Below are positions 16,675-31,300 of a DNA stretch of 64,000 bases, piece after piece. Both the position numbers and the translations under genes were made by a program. This DNA comes from Forficula auricularia. Lineage: Eukaryota; Arthropoda; Insecta; Dermaptera; Forficulidae. The DNA lies in NCBI GenBank assembly GCA_024734495.1, contig JALMQS010000841.1:4704465-4768464 (forward strand), in the 5' to 3' direction. Numbering within the stretch: position 1 is the stretch's first letter; each line of letters starts with the position of its first letter. The notes under the pieces were generated by a model. It was given only the letters and a program-made list of their open reading frames with translations, was not told the origin of the DNA and did not search any database.

Positions 16675-17460
16675 TTCATAAAGAGAAACAAAGAGGTTGT
16701 CCTCGGCTTGATGCAAATAAACATACACACATATATATCGAAATTATATATCTGTATATATATATATATTATTTATTTGTTTGAGACTATAGTTTCGAAG
16801 ACTTGGCCCAGCTAAGTAAAGATTAAAAAATTTTCAATATTCATACGATACTGACTGAACCCATGAAAAATAATATTTATAATTAAAAAAAGACTGATGA
16901 AGAAGCCCAAGTCTTCGAAACTATAGTCTCAAACAAATAAATAATATACCGTGGTGAGTTTTTTTTTATCTTGAGACAGTCTTATAACTCAGAAACAGTG
17001 CATTATATGGAAAAAAGTTTCAAATAAAATTGTAATTATTTGTTTCAATAAATAATTATAAATTAATCATGTGTGATTTAAATAAAAATTCAAACTTTTT
17101 CAAATAAAAGTTTATTTATATTAGGGGGGGGAAACTAAACTACGCTATTGTTTGTCGACCTAGAACAAGCTTTCAAGGGTATTTCAAGGTCAAGTTCTGT
17201 TTTTTAAATGGAAACCTATATATTTCTGTACATATTCTGAATCTACAAAAAAAAAAAAAACTGAACAACTTTCATAAGAACTATTTTTTATACGACATCA
17301 AATGAAAAAATATTAAATCTCAAAAAAATCAAATATTTAATTATTAAATTGAAGAGTCACAACAATGAAAATAAGTGTTTATAATGATATTAAAACTTCA
17401 TTATACACAGATTTAAGAGATTATTTTCTACTTAATAGAACTATTTAAATTTTAGGTTAA
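16675..17460 (+). repeat. Repeat family E, copy 2, interrupted by a hammerhead-bearing hairpin
   Basis: Matches copy 1 (6145-6735) from AGAGGTTGTCCTC through the ACCGTGGTGAGTTTTTT region to AGATTATTTTCTACTTAATA. Relative to copy 1 it carries an extra palindrome at about 16765-16945 and an extra segment near 17030-17090. It retains the uninterrupted site (GCTATTGTTTGTCGACC) that is split by foldback G at 8338. Confidence 0.7.
16887..16933 (+). ncRNA. Hammerhead ribozyme-like motif in the 16.8 kb hairpin
   Basis: Plus strand: CTGATGA (16894-16900), stem II GAAG/CTTC (16902-16905 with 16913-16916), GAAA (16917-16920), then CTATAGTC with the GTC at 16926-16928. Stem III ACTATAGT is identical to that of family B and is self-complementary. 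Stem I is weak here (GA/TC). The mirror arm at 16783-16810 keeps the GAAA side but has lost CTGATGA. Confidence 0.5.
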
Positions 17461-17487
17461 AAATAAAATAAAATGAGAGAGTCTTCT

Positions 17488-19294
17488 ATTCTTGAAATGA
17501 AACTCGATTCTACTGTTGCTTGCTGATTTCTTTCATTTCACCTACTCTTGAGATTGACAAAATTTTTGTTCATAAAAAGTCAATGAAAATTAAATTGGCG
17601 GGAATGAAAGTACACTGCTGTTCGCTCCTGGTACCCGGATACAAATTTTAAAAATTTTAAGAAAATCAATGCTTAACGCTTGATTTCAAGGCTCTAATTG
17701 GGTCGCTTTAATGTTGCTTCAACGCCAGCTCAACTTATACAGATTAAAAAAGTATATTCATTGATCTATTCTCGGGTAGGAAAAATTGTTTAAAAATCCA
17801 TATGAAAAGTAACGATGATTCTTGAAATGAAACTCGATTCTACTGTTGCTTGCTGATTTCTTTCATTTCACCAACTCTTGAGATTGACAAAATTTTTGTT
17901 CATAAAAAGTCAATGAAAATTAAATTGGCGGTTTGGAAAGTACACTGCTGTTCGCTCCTCGTACCCGGATACAAATTTTAAAAATTTTAAAAAAATCAAT
18001 GCTTAACGCTTGATTTCAAGGCTCCAATTGGGTCGCTATAATGTTGCTTCAACGCCAGCTCAACTTATACAGATTAAAAAAATATATTCATTGATCTATT
18101 CTCTGGTAGGAAAAATTGTTTAAAAATCCATATGAAAAGTAACGATGATTCTTGAAATGAAACTCGATTCTACTGTTGCTTGCTGATTTCTTTCATTTCA
18201 CCTACTCTTGAGATTGACAAAATTTTTGTTCATAAAAAGTCAATGAAAATTAAATTGGCGGGAAGGAAAGTACACTGCTGTTCGCTCCTGGTACCCGGAT
18301 ACAAATTTTAAAAATTTTAAGAAAATCAATGCTTAACGCTTGATTTCAAGGCTCCAATTGGGTCGCTATAATGTTGCTTCAACGCCAGCTCAACTTATAC
18401 AGATTAAAAAAATATATTCATTGATCTATTCTCGGGTAGGAAAAATTGTTTAAAAATCCATATGAAAAGTAACGATGATTCTTGAAATGAAACTCGATTC
18501 TACTGTTGCTTGCTGATTTCTTTCATTTCACCTACTCTTGAGATTGACAAAATTTTTGTTCATAAAAAGTCAATGAAAATTAAATTGGCGGTAAGGAAAG
18601 TACACTGCTGTTCGCTCCTGGTACCCGGATACAAATTTTAAAAATTTTAAGAAAATCAATGCTTAACGCTTGATTTCAAGGCTCCAATTGGGTCGCTATA
18701 ATGTTGCTTCAACGCCAGCTCAACTTATACAGATTAAAAAAATATATTCATTGATCTATTCTCGGGTAGGAAAAATTGTTTAAAAATCCATATGAAAAGT
18801 AACGATGATTCTTGAAATGAAACTCGATTCTACTGTTGCTTGCTGATTTCTTTCATTTCACCTACTCTTGAGATTGACAAAATTTTTGTTCATAAAAAGT
18901 CAATGAAAATTAAATTGGCGGTAAGGAAAGTACACTGCTGTTCGCTCCTGGTACCCGGATACAAATTTTAAAAATTTTAAAAAAATCAATGCTTAACGCT
19001 TGATTTCAAGGCTCCAATTGGGTCGCTATAATGTTGCTTCAACGCCAGCTCAACTTATACAGATTAAAAAAATATATTCATTGATCTATTCTCGGGTAGG
19101 AAAAATTGTTTAAAAATCCATATGAAAAGTAACGATGATTCTTGAAATGAAACTCGATTCTACTGTTGCTTGCTGATTTCTTTCATTTCACCTACTCTTG
19201 AGATTGACAAAATTTTTGTTCATAAAAAGTCAATGAAAATTAAATTGGCGGGAAGGAAAGTACACTGCTGTTCGCTCCTGGTACCCGGATACAA
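17488..19294 (+). repeat. 330 bp satellite array, forward block (about 5.5 monomers)
   Basis: The phrase CTTGAAATGAAACTCGATTC recurs at 17491, 17821, 18151, 18481, 18811 and 19141, exactly 330 bases apart. The monomers differ by only a few bases, such as the three bases before GGAAAGTACACTGC. The left edge abuts unrelated sequence at about 17488. The sixth monomer is cut by the assembly gap. A short frame in each monomer is not conserved as coding sequence. Confidence 0.95.
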
Positions 19295-19394
19295 NNNNNN
19301 NNNNNNNNNNNNNNNNNNNNNNNNNNNNNNNNNNNNNNNNNNNNNNNNNNNNNNNNNNNNNNNNNNNNNNNNNNNNNNNNNNNNNNNNNNNNNN
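19295..19394. other. Assembly gap of 100 N
   Basis: Exactly 100 N, the usual placeholder for a gap of unknown size. Satellite orientation is opposite on the two sides. Confidence 0.98.
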
Positions 19395-22300
19395 ATGAAC
19401 AAAAATTTTGCCAATCTCAAGAGTAGGTGAAATGAAAGAAATCAGCAAGCAACAGTAGAATCGAGTTTCATTTCAAGAATCATCGTTACTTTTCATATGG
19501 ATTTTTAAACAATTTTTCCTACCCGAGAATAGATCAATGAATATATTTTTTTAATCTGTATAAGTTGAGCTGGCGTTGAAGCAACATTATAGCGACCCAA
19601 TTGGAGCCTTGAAATCAAGCGTTAAGCATTGATTTTCTTAAAATTTTTAAAATTTGTATCCGGGTACCAGGAGCGAACAGCAGTGTACTTTCCTTCCCGC
19701 CAATTTAATTTTCATTGACTTTTTATGAACAAAAATTTTGCCAATCTCAAGAGTAGGTGAAATGAAAGAAATCAGCAAGCAACAGTAGAATCGAGTTTCA
19801 TTTCAAGAATCATCGTTACTTTTCATATGGATTTTTAAACAATTTTTCCTACCCGAGAATAGATCAATGAATATATTTTTTTAATCTGTATAAGTTGAGC
19901 TATGCTATTGTTGGTAATATTATAGCGACCATTTGAGCTCTTTCAGAAATTCAAGTATAAGCATTGATTTTCTTAAAATTTTGAAATTTCATCTTGGGTA
20001 CCAGGAGCAACAGCAGCATTTTCCTTCCCGCCAATTTTAATTTTTCATTGACTTTTATAGAATGTATATACTAATCTCAAATATAGGTGAAATGAAAGAA
20101 ATCAAAAGGTTTTCAGTAGAATCGAGTTTCATTTCAAGAATCATCGTTACTTTTCAGTGGTGGATTTTTAAAACAATTTTTCCACCAGAATAGATCAACG
20201 AATATATTTTTTTAATTCGTATAAGTTGAGCTGGCGTTGAAGTAACATTATAGCGACCAATGGGTTTTTAAAATCAAGCGTTAGTTATTGATTTTCTTAA
20301 AAATTCTAAAATTTGTAAATCAAACAAAGAAATACAGAACAGCAGTGTACTTTCCTTCCCGCCATTCGACTATATATTGATTCTTTTATAACAAAATTTT
20401 GTCAATCTCAGATAGGTGAACAGAAATCAAAAAAATAGAATGAGTTTCATTAAAGAATCATCGTTATTTTCTATACAGCGGATTTTTAAACAATTTTTCC
20501 ACCGAGAATAGATCAATGAATATATTTTTGATTCCATGTTATTGGTACAGCTACACAGGGATTCACTGGAGCTCGAAATCAAGCGTTGCCATTTGATTTT
20601 TTCTACATTTTTCCAAATTAAATCAAAAATTTTGTGAGCGAACAGAAAGGGTATTTTCCTTCCCGCCAATTTAATTTTCCATTGACTTTTTATGAACAAA
20701 AATGTTGTCAATCTCAAGAGTAGTGAAATGAAAGAAACTAGCAAGCAACAGTAGAATCAAGAGTTTCATTTCAAGAATCATCGTTACTTTTCATATGGAT
20801 TTTTAAACAATTTTTCCTACCCGAGAATAGATCAATAATATATTTTTTTAATTGTATAAGTTGTTTATGTTTGAAGAAATATTATAGTTAACTGATTGGA
20901 AGTCGAAATCAAGCGTAAGTAAGCATGATTTTTCAAATAAAAATTGTATCCGGGTACCAGGAGCGAACAGCAGTGTACTTTCCTTCTGCCAATTTTAATT
21001 CAGTTGACTTTTATGAACAAAATTCGTTTAATCTTTAAGAGTAGTGTGAAATGAAAGAAATCAGCAAGCAACAGTAGAATCGAGTTTCATTTAAAGAATC
21101 ATCGTTACTTTTCATATGGATTTTAAACAATTTTTCCTACCCGAGAATAGATCAATGAATATACTTTAATTCCATAGTATAAGCTGAGCGTTCTAAAGCA
21201 ATATTTATAGCGAATCATAATTGGTTTTGAAATCAAGCGCAAGCATTAAAATTTAAAATTTTAAAATTGTATCCAAATGTGAGGCTGAACAGCAGTGTAC
21301 TTTCCTTCCCGCCAATTTAATTCTTCGTATTGACTTTTATGAACAAAAATTTTTAATAACAACTTGGAGTAGGTGAAATGAAAGAAATCAGCAAGCAACA
21401 GTAGAATCGGTCATTTCAAGAGAATCATCGTTACTTTTCATAGATTTTAAACAATTTTTTCTACCCGAGAATGGATCAAATAGAATATACTTTTTAATCT
21501 GTGGCAAGTCGAGCTGAAGTTAGCTGTACGATATAGCGACCCAATTGGAGCCTTGAAATCCAGTTGTTAGACATTGATTTTTCTAAAATTTTAAAATTTG
21601 TGGTCCCATAACAGGAGCAATAACAACAGTGTACTTTCCTTCCCCGCCAATTTAATTTTCATTGACTTTGCGAACAAAAATTTCGTCAACTGTATAGGTG
21701 AAATAAAAGAAATCAGCAAGCAACAGTAGAATCGAAGTTTCATTTCAAGAATCATCGTTACTTTTCTATGGATTTTTAAACAATTTTTCCTACCCGAGAA
21801 TAGATCAATGAATATATTTTTTAATCTGTATAAGTTGATCTGGCGTTAGAAACAACATTATAGCGACCCAATTGGAGCCTTGAAATCAAGCGTTAAGCAT
21901 TGATTTTCTTAAAATTTTTAAAATTTGTATCCAGGTACCAGGAGCGAACGAGTGTACTTTCCTTTCCGCCAATTTAATTTTCATTGACTTTTTATGAACA
22001 AAAAAATTTTGTCAATCTCAAGAGTAGGTGAAATGAAAGAAATCAGCAAGCAACAGTAGAATCGAGTTTCATTTCAAGAATCATCGTTACTTTTCATATG
22101 GATTTTTAAACAATTTTTCCTACCCGAGAATAGATCCATGAATATATTTTTTTAATCTGTATAAGTTGAGCTGGCGTTGAAGCAACATTATAGCGACCCA
22201 ATTGGAGCCTTGAAATCAAGCGTTAAGCATTGATTTTCTTAAAACTTTTAAAATTTGTATCCGGGTACCAGGAGCGAACAGCAGTGTACTTTCCTTCCCG

Positions 22301-25300
22301 CCAATTTAATTTTCATTGACTTTTTATGAACAAAAATTTTGTCAATCTCAAGTAGGTGAAATGAAAGAAATCAGCAAGCAACAGTAGAATCGAGTTTCAT
22401 TTCAAGAATCATCGTCACTTTTCATATGGATTTTTAAACAATTTTTCCTACCCGAGAATAGATCAATGAATATATTTTTTTAATCTGTATAAGTTGAGCT
22501 GGCGTTGAAGCAACATTATAACGCTTGACAATTGGAGCCTTGAAATCAAGCGTTAAGCATTGATTTTCTTAAAATTTTTAAAATTTGTATCCGGGTACCA
22601 AGAACGAACAGCAGTGTACTTTCCTTCCCGCCAATTTAATTTTCATTGGCTTTTTATGAACAAAAATTTTGTCAATCTCAAAAGTAGGTGAAATGAAAGA
22701 AATCAGCAAGCAACAGTAGAATCGAGTTTCATTTCAAGAATCATCGTTACTTTTCATATGGATTTTAAACAATTTTCCTACCCGAAGAATAGATCAATGA
22801 ATATATTTTTTTAATCTGTATAAGTTGAGCTGGCGTTGAAGCAACATTATAGCGACCCAATTGGAGCCTTGAAATCAAGCGTTAAGCATTGATTTTCTTA
22901 AAATTTTTAAAATTTGTATCCGGGTACCAAGAACGAACAGCAGTGTACTTTCCTTCCCGCCAATTTAATTTTCATTGGCTTTTTATGAACAAAAATTTTG
23001 TCAATCTCAAGAGTAGGTGAAATGAAAGAAATCAGCAAGCAACAGTAGAATCGAGTTTCATTTCAAGAATCATCGTTACTTTTCATATGGATTTTTAAAC
23101 AATTTTTCCTACCCGAGAATAGATCAATGAATATATTTTTTTAATCTGTATAAGTTGAGCTGGCGTTGAAGCAACATTATAGCGACCCAATTGGAGCCTT
23201 GAAATCAAGCGTTAAGCATTGATTTTCTTAAAATTTTTAAAATTTGTATCCGGGTACCAGGAGCGAACAGCAGTGTACTTTCCTTCCCGCCAATTTAATT
23301 TTCTTTGACTTTTTATGAACAAAAATTTTGTCAATCTCAAGAATAGGTGAAATGAAAGAAATCAGCAAGCAACAGTAGAATCGAGTTTCATTTCAAGAAT
23401 CATCGTTACTTTTCATATGGATTTTTAAACAATTTTTCCTACCCGAGAATAGATCAATGAATATATTTTTTTAATCTGTATAAGTTGAGCTGGCGTTGAA
23501 GCAACATTATAGCGACCCAATTGGAGCCTTGAAATCAAGCGTTAAGCATTGATTTTCTTAAAATTTTTAAAATTTGTATCCGGGTACCAGGAGCGAACAG
23601 CAGTGTACTTTCCTTCCCGCCAATTTAATTTTCATTGAATTTTTATGAACAAAAATTTTTCAATCTCAAGAGTAGGTGAAATAAAAGAAATCAGCAAGCA
23701 ACAGTAGAATCGAGTTTCATTTCAAGAATCATCGTTACTTTTCATATGGATTTTTAAACAATTTTTCCTACCCGAGAATAGATCAATGAATATATTTTTT
23801 TAATCTGTATAAGTTGATCTGGCGTTGAAGCAACATTATAGCGACCCAATTGGAGCCTTGAAATCAAGCGTTAAGCATTGATTTTCTTAAAATTTTTAAA
23901 ATTTGTATCCGGGTACCAGGAGCGAACAGCAGTGTACTTTCCTTCCCGCCAATTTAATTTTCATTGACTTTTTATGAACAAAAATTTTGTCAATCTCAAG
24001 AGTAGGTGAAATGAAAGAAATCAGCAAGCAACAGTAGAATCGAGTTTCATTTCAAGAATCATCGTTACTTTTCATATGGATTTTTAAACAATTTTTCCTA
24101 CCCGAGAATAGATCAATGAATATACTTTTTTAATCTGTATAAGTTGAGCTGGCGTTGAAGCAACATTATAGCGACCCAATTGGAGCCTTGAAATCAAGCG
24201 TTAAGCATTGATTTTTTTAAAATTTTTAAAATTTGTATCCGGGTACCAGGAGCGAACAGCAGTGTACTTTCCTTACCGCCAATTTAATTTTCATTGACTT
24301 TTTATGAACAAAAATTTTGTCAATCTCAAGAGTAGGTGAAATGAAAGAAATCAGCAAGCAACAGTAGAATCGAGTTTCATTTCAAGAATCATCGTTACTT
24401 TTCATATGGATTTTTAAACAATTTTTCCTACCCGAGAATAGATCAATGAATATATTTTTTTAATCTGTATAAGTTGAGCTGGCGTTGAAGCAACATTATA
24501 GCGACCCAATTGGAGCCTTGAAATCAAGCGTTAAGCATTGATTTTCTTAAAATTTTTAAAATTTGTATCCGGGTACCAGGAGCGAACAGCAGTGTACTTT
24601 CCTTCCCGCCAATTTAATTTTCATTGACTTTTTATGAACAAAAATTTTGTCAATCTCAAGAGTAGGTGAAATGAAAGAAATCAGCAAGCAACAGTAGAAT
24701 CGAGTTTCATTTCAAGAATCATCGTTACTTTTCATATGGATTTTTAAACAATTTTTCCTACCCGAGAATAGATCAATGAATATATTTTTAATCTGTATAA
24801 GTTGAGCTGGCGTTGAAGCAACATTATAGCGACCCAATTGGAGCCTTGAAATCAAGCGTTAAGCATTGATTTTCTTAAAATTTTAAAATTTGTATCCGGG
24901 TACCAGGAGCGAACAGCAGTGTACTTTCCTTCCCGCCAATTTAATTTTCATTGACTTTTTATGAACAAAAATTTTGTCAATCTCAAGAGTAGGTGAAATG
25001 AAAGAAATCAGCAAGCAACAGTAGAATCGAGTTTCATTTCAAGAATCATCGTTACTTTTCATATGGATTTTTAAACAATTTTTCCTACCCGAGAATAGAT
25101 CAATGAATATACTTTTTTAATCTGTATAAGTTGAGCTGGCGTTGAAGCAGCATTATAGCGACCCAATTGGAGCCTTGAAATCAAGCGTTAAGCATTGATT
25201 TTCTTAAAATTTTTAAAATTTGTATCCGGGTACCAGGAGCGAACAGCAGTGTACTTTCCTTCCGCCAATTTAATTTTCATTGACTTTTTATGAACAAAAA

Positions 25301-28300
25301 TTTTGTCAATCTCAAGAGTAGGTGAAATGAAAGAAATCAGCAAGCAACAGTAGAATCGAGTTTCATTTCAAGAATCATCGTTACTTTTCATATGGATTTT
25401 TAAACAATTTTTCCTACCCGAGAATAGATCAATGAATATACTTTTTAATCTGTATAAGTTGAGCTGGCGTTGAAGCAACATTATAGCGACCCAATTGGAG
25501 CCTTGAAATCAAGCGTTAAGCATTGATTTTCTTAAAATTTTTAAAATTTGTATCCGGGTACCAGGAGCGAACAGCAGTGTACTTTCCTTCCGCCAATTTA
25601 ATTTTCATTGACTTTTTATGAACAAAAATTTTGTCAATCTCAAGAGTAGGTGAAATGAAAGAAATCAGCAAACAACAGTAGAATCGAGTTTCATTTCAAG
25701 AATCATCGTTACTTTTCATATGGATTTTTAAACAATTTTTCCTACCCGAGAATAGATCAATGAATATATTTTTTAATCTGTATAAGTTGAGCTGGCGTTG
25801 AAGCAACATTATAGCGACCCAATTGGAGCCTTGAAATCAAGCGTTAAGCATTGATTTTCTTAAAATTTTTAAAATTTGTATCCGGGTACCAGGAGCGAAC
25901 AGCAGTGTACTTTCCTTCCCGCCAATTTAATTTTCATTGACTTTTTATGAACAAAAATTTTGTCAATCTCAAGAGTAGGTGAAATGAAAGAAATCAGCAA
26001 GCAACAGTAGAATCGAGTTTCATTTCAAGAATCATCGTTACTTTTCATATGGATTTTTAAACAATTTTTCCTACCCGAGAATAGATCAATGAATATATTT
26101 TTTTAATCTGTATAAGTTGAGCTGGCGTTGAAGCAACATTATAGCGACCCAATTGGAGCCTTGAAATCAAGCGTTAAGCATTGATTTTTTTAAAATTTTT
26201 AAAATTTGTATCCGGGTACCAGGAGCGAACAGCAGTGTACTTTCCTTACCGCCAATTTAATTTTCATTGACTTTTTATGAACAAAAATTTTTGTCAATCT
26301 CAAGAGTAGGTGAAATGAAAGAAATCAGCAAGCAACAGTAGAATCGAGTTTCATTTCAAGAATCATCGTTACTTTTCATATGGATTTTTAAACAATTTTT
26401 CCTACCCGAGAATAGATCAATGAATATACTTTTTTAATCTGTATAAGTTGAGCTGGCGTTGAAGCAACATTATAGCGACCCAATTGGAGCCTTGAAATCA
26501 AGCGTTAAGCATTGATTTTCTTAAAATTTTTAAAATTTGTATCCGGGTACCAGGAGCGAACAGCAGTGTACTTTCCTTCCCGCCAATTTAATTTTCATTG
26601 ACTTTTTATGAACAAAAATTTTGTCAATCTCAAGAGTAGGTGAAATGAAAGAAATCAGCAAGCAACAGTAGAATCGAGTTTCATTTCAAGAATCATCGTT
26701 ACTTTTCATATGGATTTTTAAACAATTTTTTCCTACCCGAGAATAGATCAATGAATATATTTTTTTAATCTGTATAAGTTGAGCTGGCGTTGAAGCAACA
26801 TTATAGCGACCCAATTGGAGCCTTGAAATCAAGCGTTAAGCATTGATTTTCTTAAAATTTTTAAAATTTGTATCCGGGTACCAGGAGCGAACAGCAGTGT
26901 ACTTTCCTTCCGCCAATTTAATTTTCATTGACTTTTTATGAACAAAAATTTTGTCAATCTCAAGAGTAGGTGAAATGAAAGAAATCAGCAAGCAACAGTA
27001 GAATCGAGTTTCATTTCAAGAATCATCGTTACTTTTCATATGGATTTTTAAACAATTTTTCCTACCCGAGAATAGATCAATGAATATATTTTTTTAATCT
27101 GTATAAGTTGAGCTGGCGTTGAAGCAGCATTATAGCGACCCAATTGGAGCCTTGAAATCAAGCGTTAAGCATTGATTTTCTTAAAATTTTTAAAATTTGT
27201 ATCCGGGTACCAGGAGCGAACAGCAGTGTACTTTCCTTCCCGCCAATTTAATTTTCATTGACTTTTTATGAACAAAAATTTTGTCAATCTCAAGAGTAGG
27301 TGAAATGAAAGAAATCAGCAAGCAACAGTAGAATCGAGTTTCATTTCAAGAATCATCGTTACTTTTCATATGGATTTTTAAACAATTTTTCCTACCCGAG
27401 AATAGATCAATGAATATACTTTTTTAATCTGTATAAGTTGAGCTGGCGTTGAAGCAACATTATAGCGACCCAATTGGAGCCTTGAAATCAAGCGTTAAGC
27501 ATTGATTTTCTTAAAATTTGTATCCGGGTACCAGGAGCGAACAGCAGTGTACTTTCCTTCCCGCCAATTTAATTTTCATTGACTTTTTATGAACAAAAAT
27601 TTTGTCAATCTCAAGAGTAGGTGAAATGAAAGAAATCAGCAAGCAACAGTAGAATCGAGTTTCATTTCAAGAATCATCGTTACTTTTCATATGGATTTTT
27701 AAACAATTTTTCCTACCCGAGAATAGATCAATGAATATATTTTTTTAATCTGTATAAGTTGAGCTGGCGTTGAAGCAACATTATAGCGACCCAATTGGAG
27801 CCTTGAAATCAAGCGTTAAGCATTGATTTTCTTAAAATTTTAAAATTTGTATCCGGGTACCAGGAGCGAACAGCAGTGTACTTTCCTTCCCGCCAATTTA
27901 ATTTTCATTGACTTTTTATGAACAAAAATTTTGTCAATCTCAAGAGTAGGTGAAATGAAAGAAATCAGCAAACAACAGTAGAATCGAGTTTCATTTCAAG
28001 AATCATCGTTACTTTTCATATAGATTTTTAAACAATTTTTCCTACCCGAGAATAGATCAATGAATATATTTTTTTAATCTGTATAAGTTGAGCTGGCGTT
28101 GAAGCAACATTATAGCGACCCAATTGGAGCCTTGAAATCAAGCGTTAAGCATTGATTTTCTTAAAATTTTTAAAATTTGTATCCGGGTACCAGGAGCGAA
28201 CAGCAGTGTACTTTCCTTCCCGCCAATTTAATTTTCATTGACTTTTTATGAACAAAAATTTTGTCAATCTCAAGAGTAGGTGAAATGAAAGAAATCAGCA

Positions 28301-31300
28301 AACAACAGTAGAATCGAGTTTCATTTCAAGAATCATCGTTACTTTTCATATGGATTTTTAAACAATTTTTCCTACCCGAGAATAGATCAATGAATATATT
28401 TTTTAATCTGTATAAGTTGAGCTGGCGTTGAAGCAACATTATAGCGACCCAATTGGAGCCTTGAAATCAAGCGTTAAGCATTGATTTTCTTAAAATTTTT
28501 AAAATTTGTATCCGGGTACCAGGAGCGAACAGCAGTGTACTTTCCTTCCAGCCAATTTAATTTTCATTGACTTTTTATGAACAAAAATTTTGTCAATCAA
28601 AGAGTAGGTGAAATGAAAGAAATCAGCAAGCAACAGTAGAATCGAGTTTCATTTCAAGAATCATCGTTACTTTTCATATGGATTTTTAAACAATTTTTCC
28701 TACCCGAGAATAGATCAATGAATATACTTTTTTAATCTGTATAAGTTGAGCTGGCGTTGAAGCAACATTATAGCGACCCAATTGGAGCCTTGAAATCAAG
28801 CGTTAAGCATTGATTTTCTTAAAATTTTAAAATTTGTATCCGGGTACCAGGAGCGAACAGCAGTGTACTTTCCTTCCAGCCAATTTAATTTTCATTGACT
28901 TTTTATGAACAAAAATTTTGTCAATCTCAAGAGTAGGTGAAATGAAAGAAATCAGCAAGCAACAGTAGAATCGAGTTTCATTTCAAGAATCATCGTTACT
29001 TTTCATATGGATTTTTAAACAATTTTTTCCTACCCGAGAATAGATCAATGAATATACTTTTTTAATCTGTATAAGTTGAGCTGGCGTTGAAGCAACATTA
29101 TAGCGACCCAATTGGAGCCTTGAAATCAAGCGTTAAGCATTGATTTTCTTAAAATTTTTAAAATTTGTATCCGGGTACCAGGAGCGAACAGCAGTGTACT
29201 TTCCTTCCAGCCAATTTAATTTTCATTGACTTTTTATGAACAAAAATTTTGTCAATCTCAAGAGTAGGTGAAATGAAAGAAATCAGCAAACAACAGTAGA
29301 ATCGAGTTTCATTTCAAGAATCATCGTTACTTTTCATATGGATTTTTAAACAATTTTTCCTACCCGAGAATAGATCAATGAATATATTTTTTAATCTGTA
29401 TAAGTTGAGCTGGCGTTGAAGCAACATTATAGCGACCCAATTGGAGCCTTGAAATCAAGCGTTAAGCATTGATTTTCTTAAAATTTTAAAATTTGTATCC
29501 GGGTACCAGGAGCGAACAGCAGTGTACTTTCCTTCCGCCAATTTAATTTTCATTGACTTTTTATGAACAAAAATTTTGTCAATCTCAAGAGTAGGTGAAA
29601 TGAAAGAAATCAGCAAGCAACAGTAGAATCGAGTTTCATTTCAAGAATCATCGTTACTTTTCATATGGATTTTTAAACAATTTTTCCTACCCGAGAATAG
29701 ATCAATGAATATATTTTTTTAATCTGTATAAGTTGAGCTGGCGTTGAAGCAACATTATAGCGACCCAATTGGAGCCTTGAAATCAAGCGTTAAGCATTGA
29801 TTTTTTTAAAATTTTTAAAATTTGTATCCGGGTACCAGGAGCGAACAGCAGTGTACTTTCCTTACCGCCAATTTAATTTTCATTGACTTTTTATGAACAA
29901 AAATTTTGTCAATCTCAAGAGTAGGTGAAATGAAAGAAATCAGCAAGCAACAGTAGAATCGAGTTTCATTTCAAGAATCATCGTTACTTTTCATATGGAT
30001 TTTTAAACAATTTTTCCTACCCGAGAATAGATCAATGAATATACTTTTTTAATCTGTATAAGTTGAGCTGGCGTTGAAGCAACATTATAGCGACCCAATT
30101 GAGCCTTGAAATCAAGCGTTAAGCATTGATTTTCTTAAAATTTTTAAAATTTGTATCCGGGTACCAGGAGCGAACAGCAGTGTACTTTCCTTCCCGCCAA
30201 TTTAATTTTCATTGACTTTTTATGAACAAAAATTTTGTCAATCTCAAGAGTAGGTGAAATGAAAGAAATCAGCAAGCAACAGTAGAATCGAGTTTCATTT
30301 CAAGAATCATCGTTACTTTTCATATGGATTTTTAAACAATTTTTCCTACCCGAGAATAGATCAATGAATATATTTTTTAATCTGTATAAGTTGAGCTGGC
30401 GTTGAAGCAACATTATAGCGACCCAATTGGAGCCTTGAAATCAAGCGTTAAGCATTGATTTTCTTAAAATTTTTAAAATTTGTGTTACTTTTTCATATGG
30501 ATTTTTAAACAATTTTTCCTACCCGAGAATAGATCAATGAATATATTTTTTAATCTGTATAAGTTGAGCTGGCGTTGAAGCAACATTATAGCGACCCAAT
30601 TGGAGCCTTGAAATCAAGCGTTAAGCATTGATTTTCTTAAAATTTTTAAAATTTGTATCCGGGTACCAGGAGCGAACAGCAGTGTACTTTCCTTCCAGCC
30701 AATTTAATTTTCATTGACTTTTTATGAACAAAAATTTTGTCAATCTCAAGAGTAGGTGAAATGAAAGAAATCAGCAAGCAACAGTAGAATCGAGTTTCAT
30801 TTCAAGAATCATCGTTACTTTTCATATGGATTTTTAAACAATTTTTCCTACCCGAGAATAGATCAATGAATATATTTTTTTAATCTGTATAAGTTGAGCT
30901 GGTGTTGAAGCGATACATTATAGCGACCCAATTGGAGCCTTGAAATCAAGCGTTAAGCATTGAATTTCTTAAAATTTTTAAAATTTGTATCCGGGTACCA
31001 GGAGCGAACAGCAGTGTACTTTCCTTCCGCCAATTTTAATTTTCATTGACTTTTTATGAACAAAAATTTTGTCAATCTCAAGAGTAGGTGAAATGAAAGA
31101 AATCAGCAAGCAACAGTAGAATCGAGTTTCATTTCAAGAATCATCGTTACTTTTCATATGGATTTTTAAACAATTTTTCCTACCCGAGAATAGATCAATG
31201 AATATATTTTTTAATCTGTATAAGTTGAGCTGGCGTTGAAGCAACATTATAGCGACCCAATTGGAGCCTTGAAATCAAGCGTTAAGCATTGATTTTCTTA

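Noticed and set aside
19170..19448. Short frames in the satellite monomer, some running through the N gap
   Set aside because: Present only as short frames in individual monomers, broken by small indels in many copies; no sign of coding constraint.
19600..20000. CENP-B box in the satellite monomer
   Set aside because: The closest stretch, around TTCGCTCCTGGTACCCGG, does not match the NTTCGNNNNANNCGGGN spacing.
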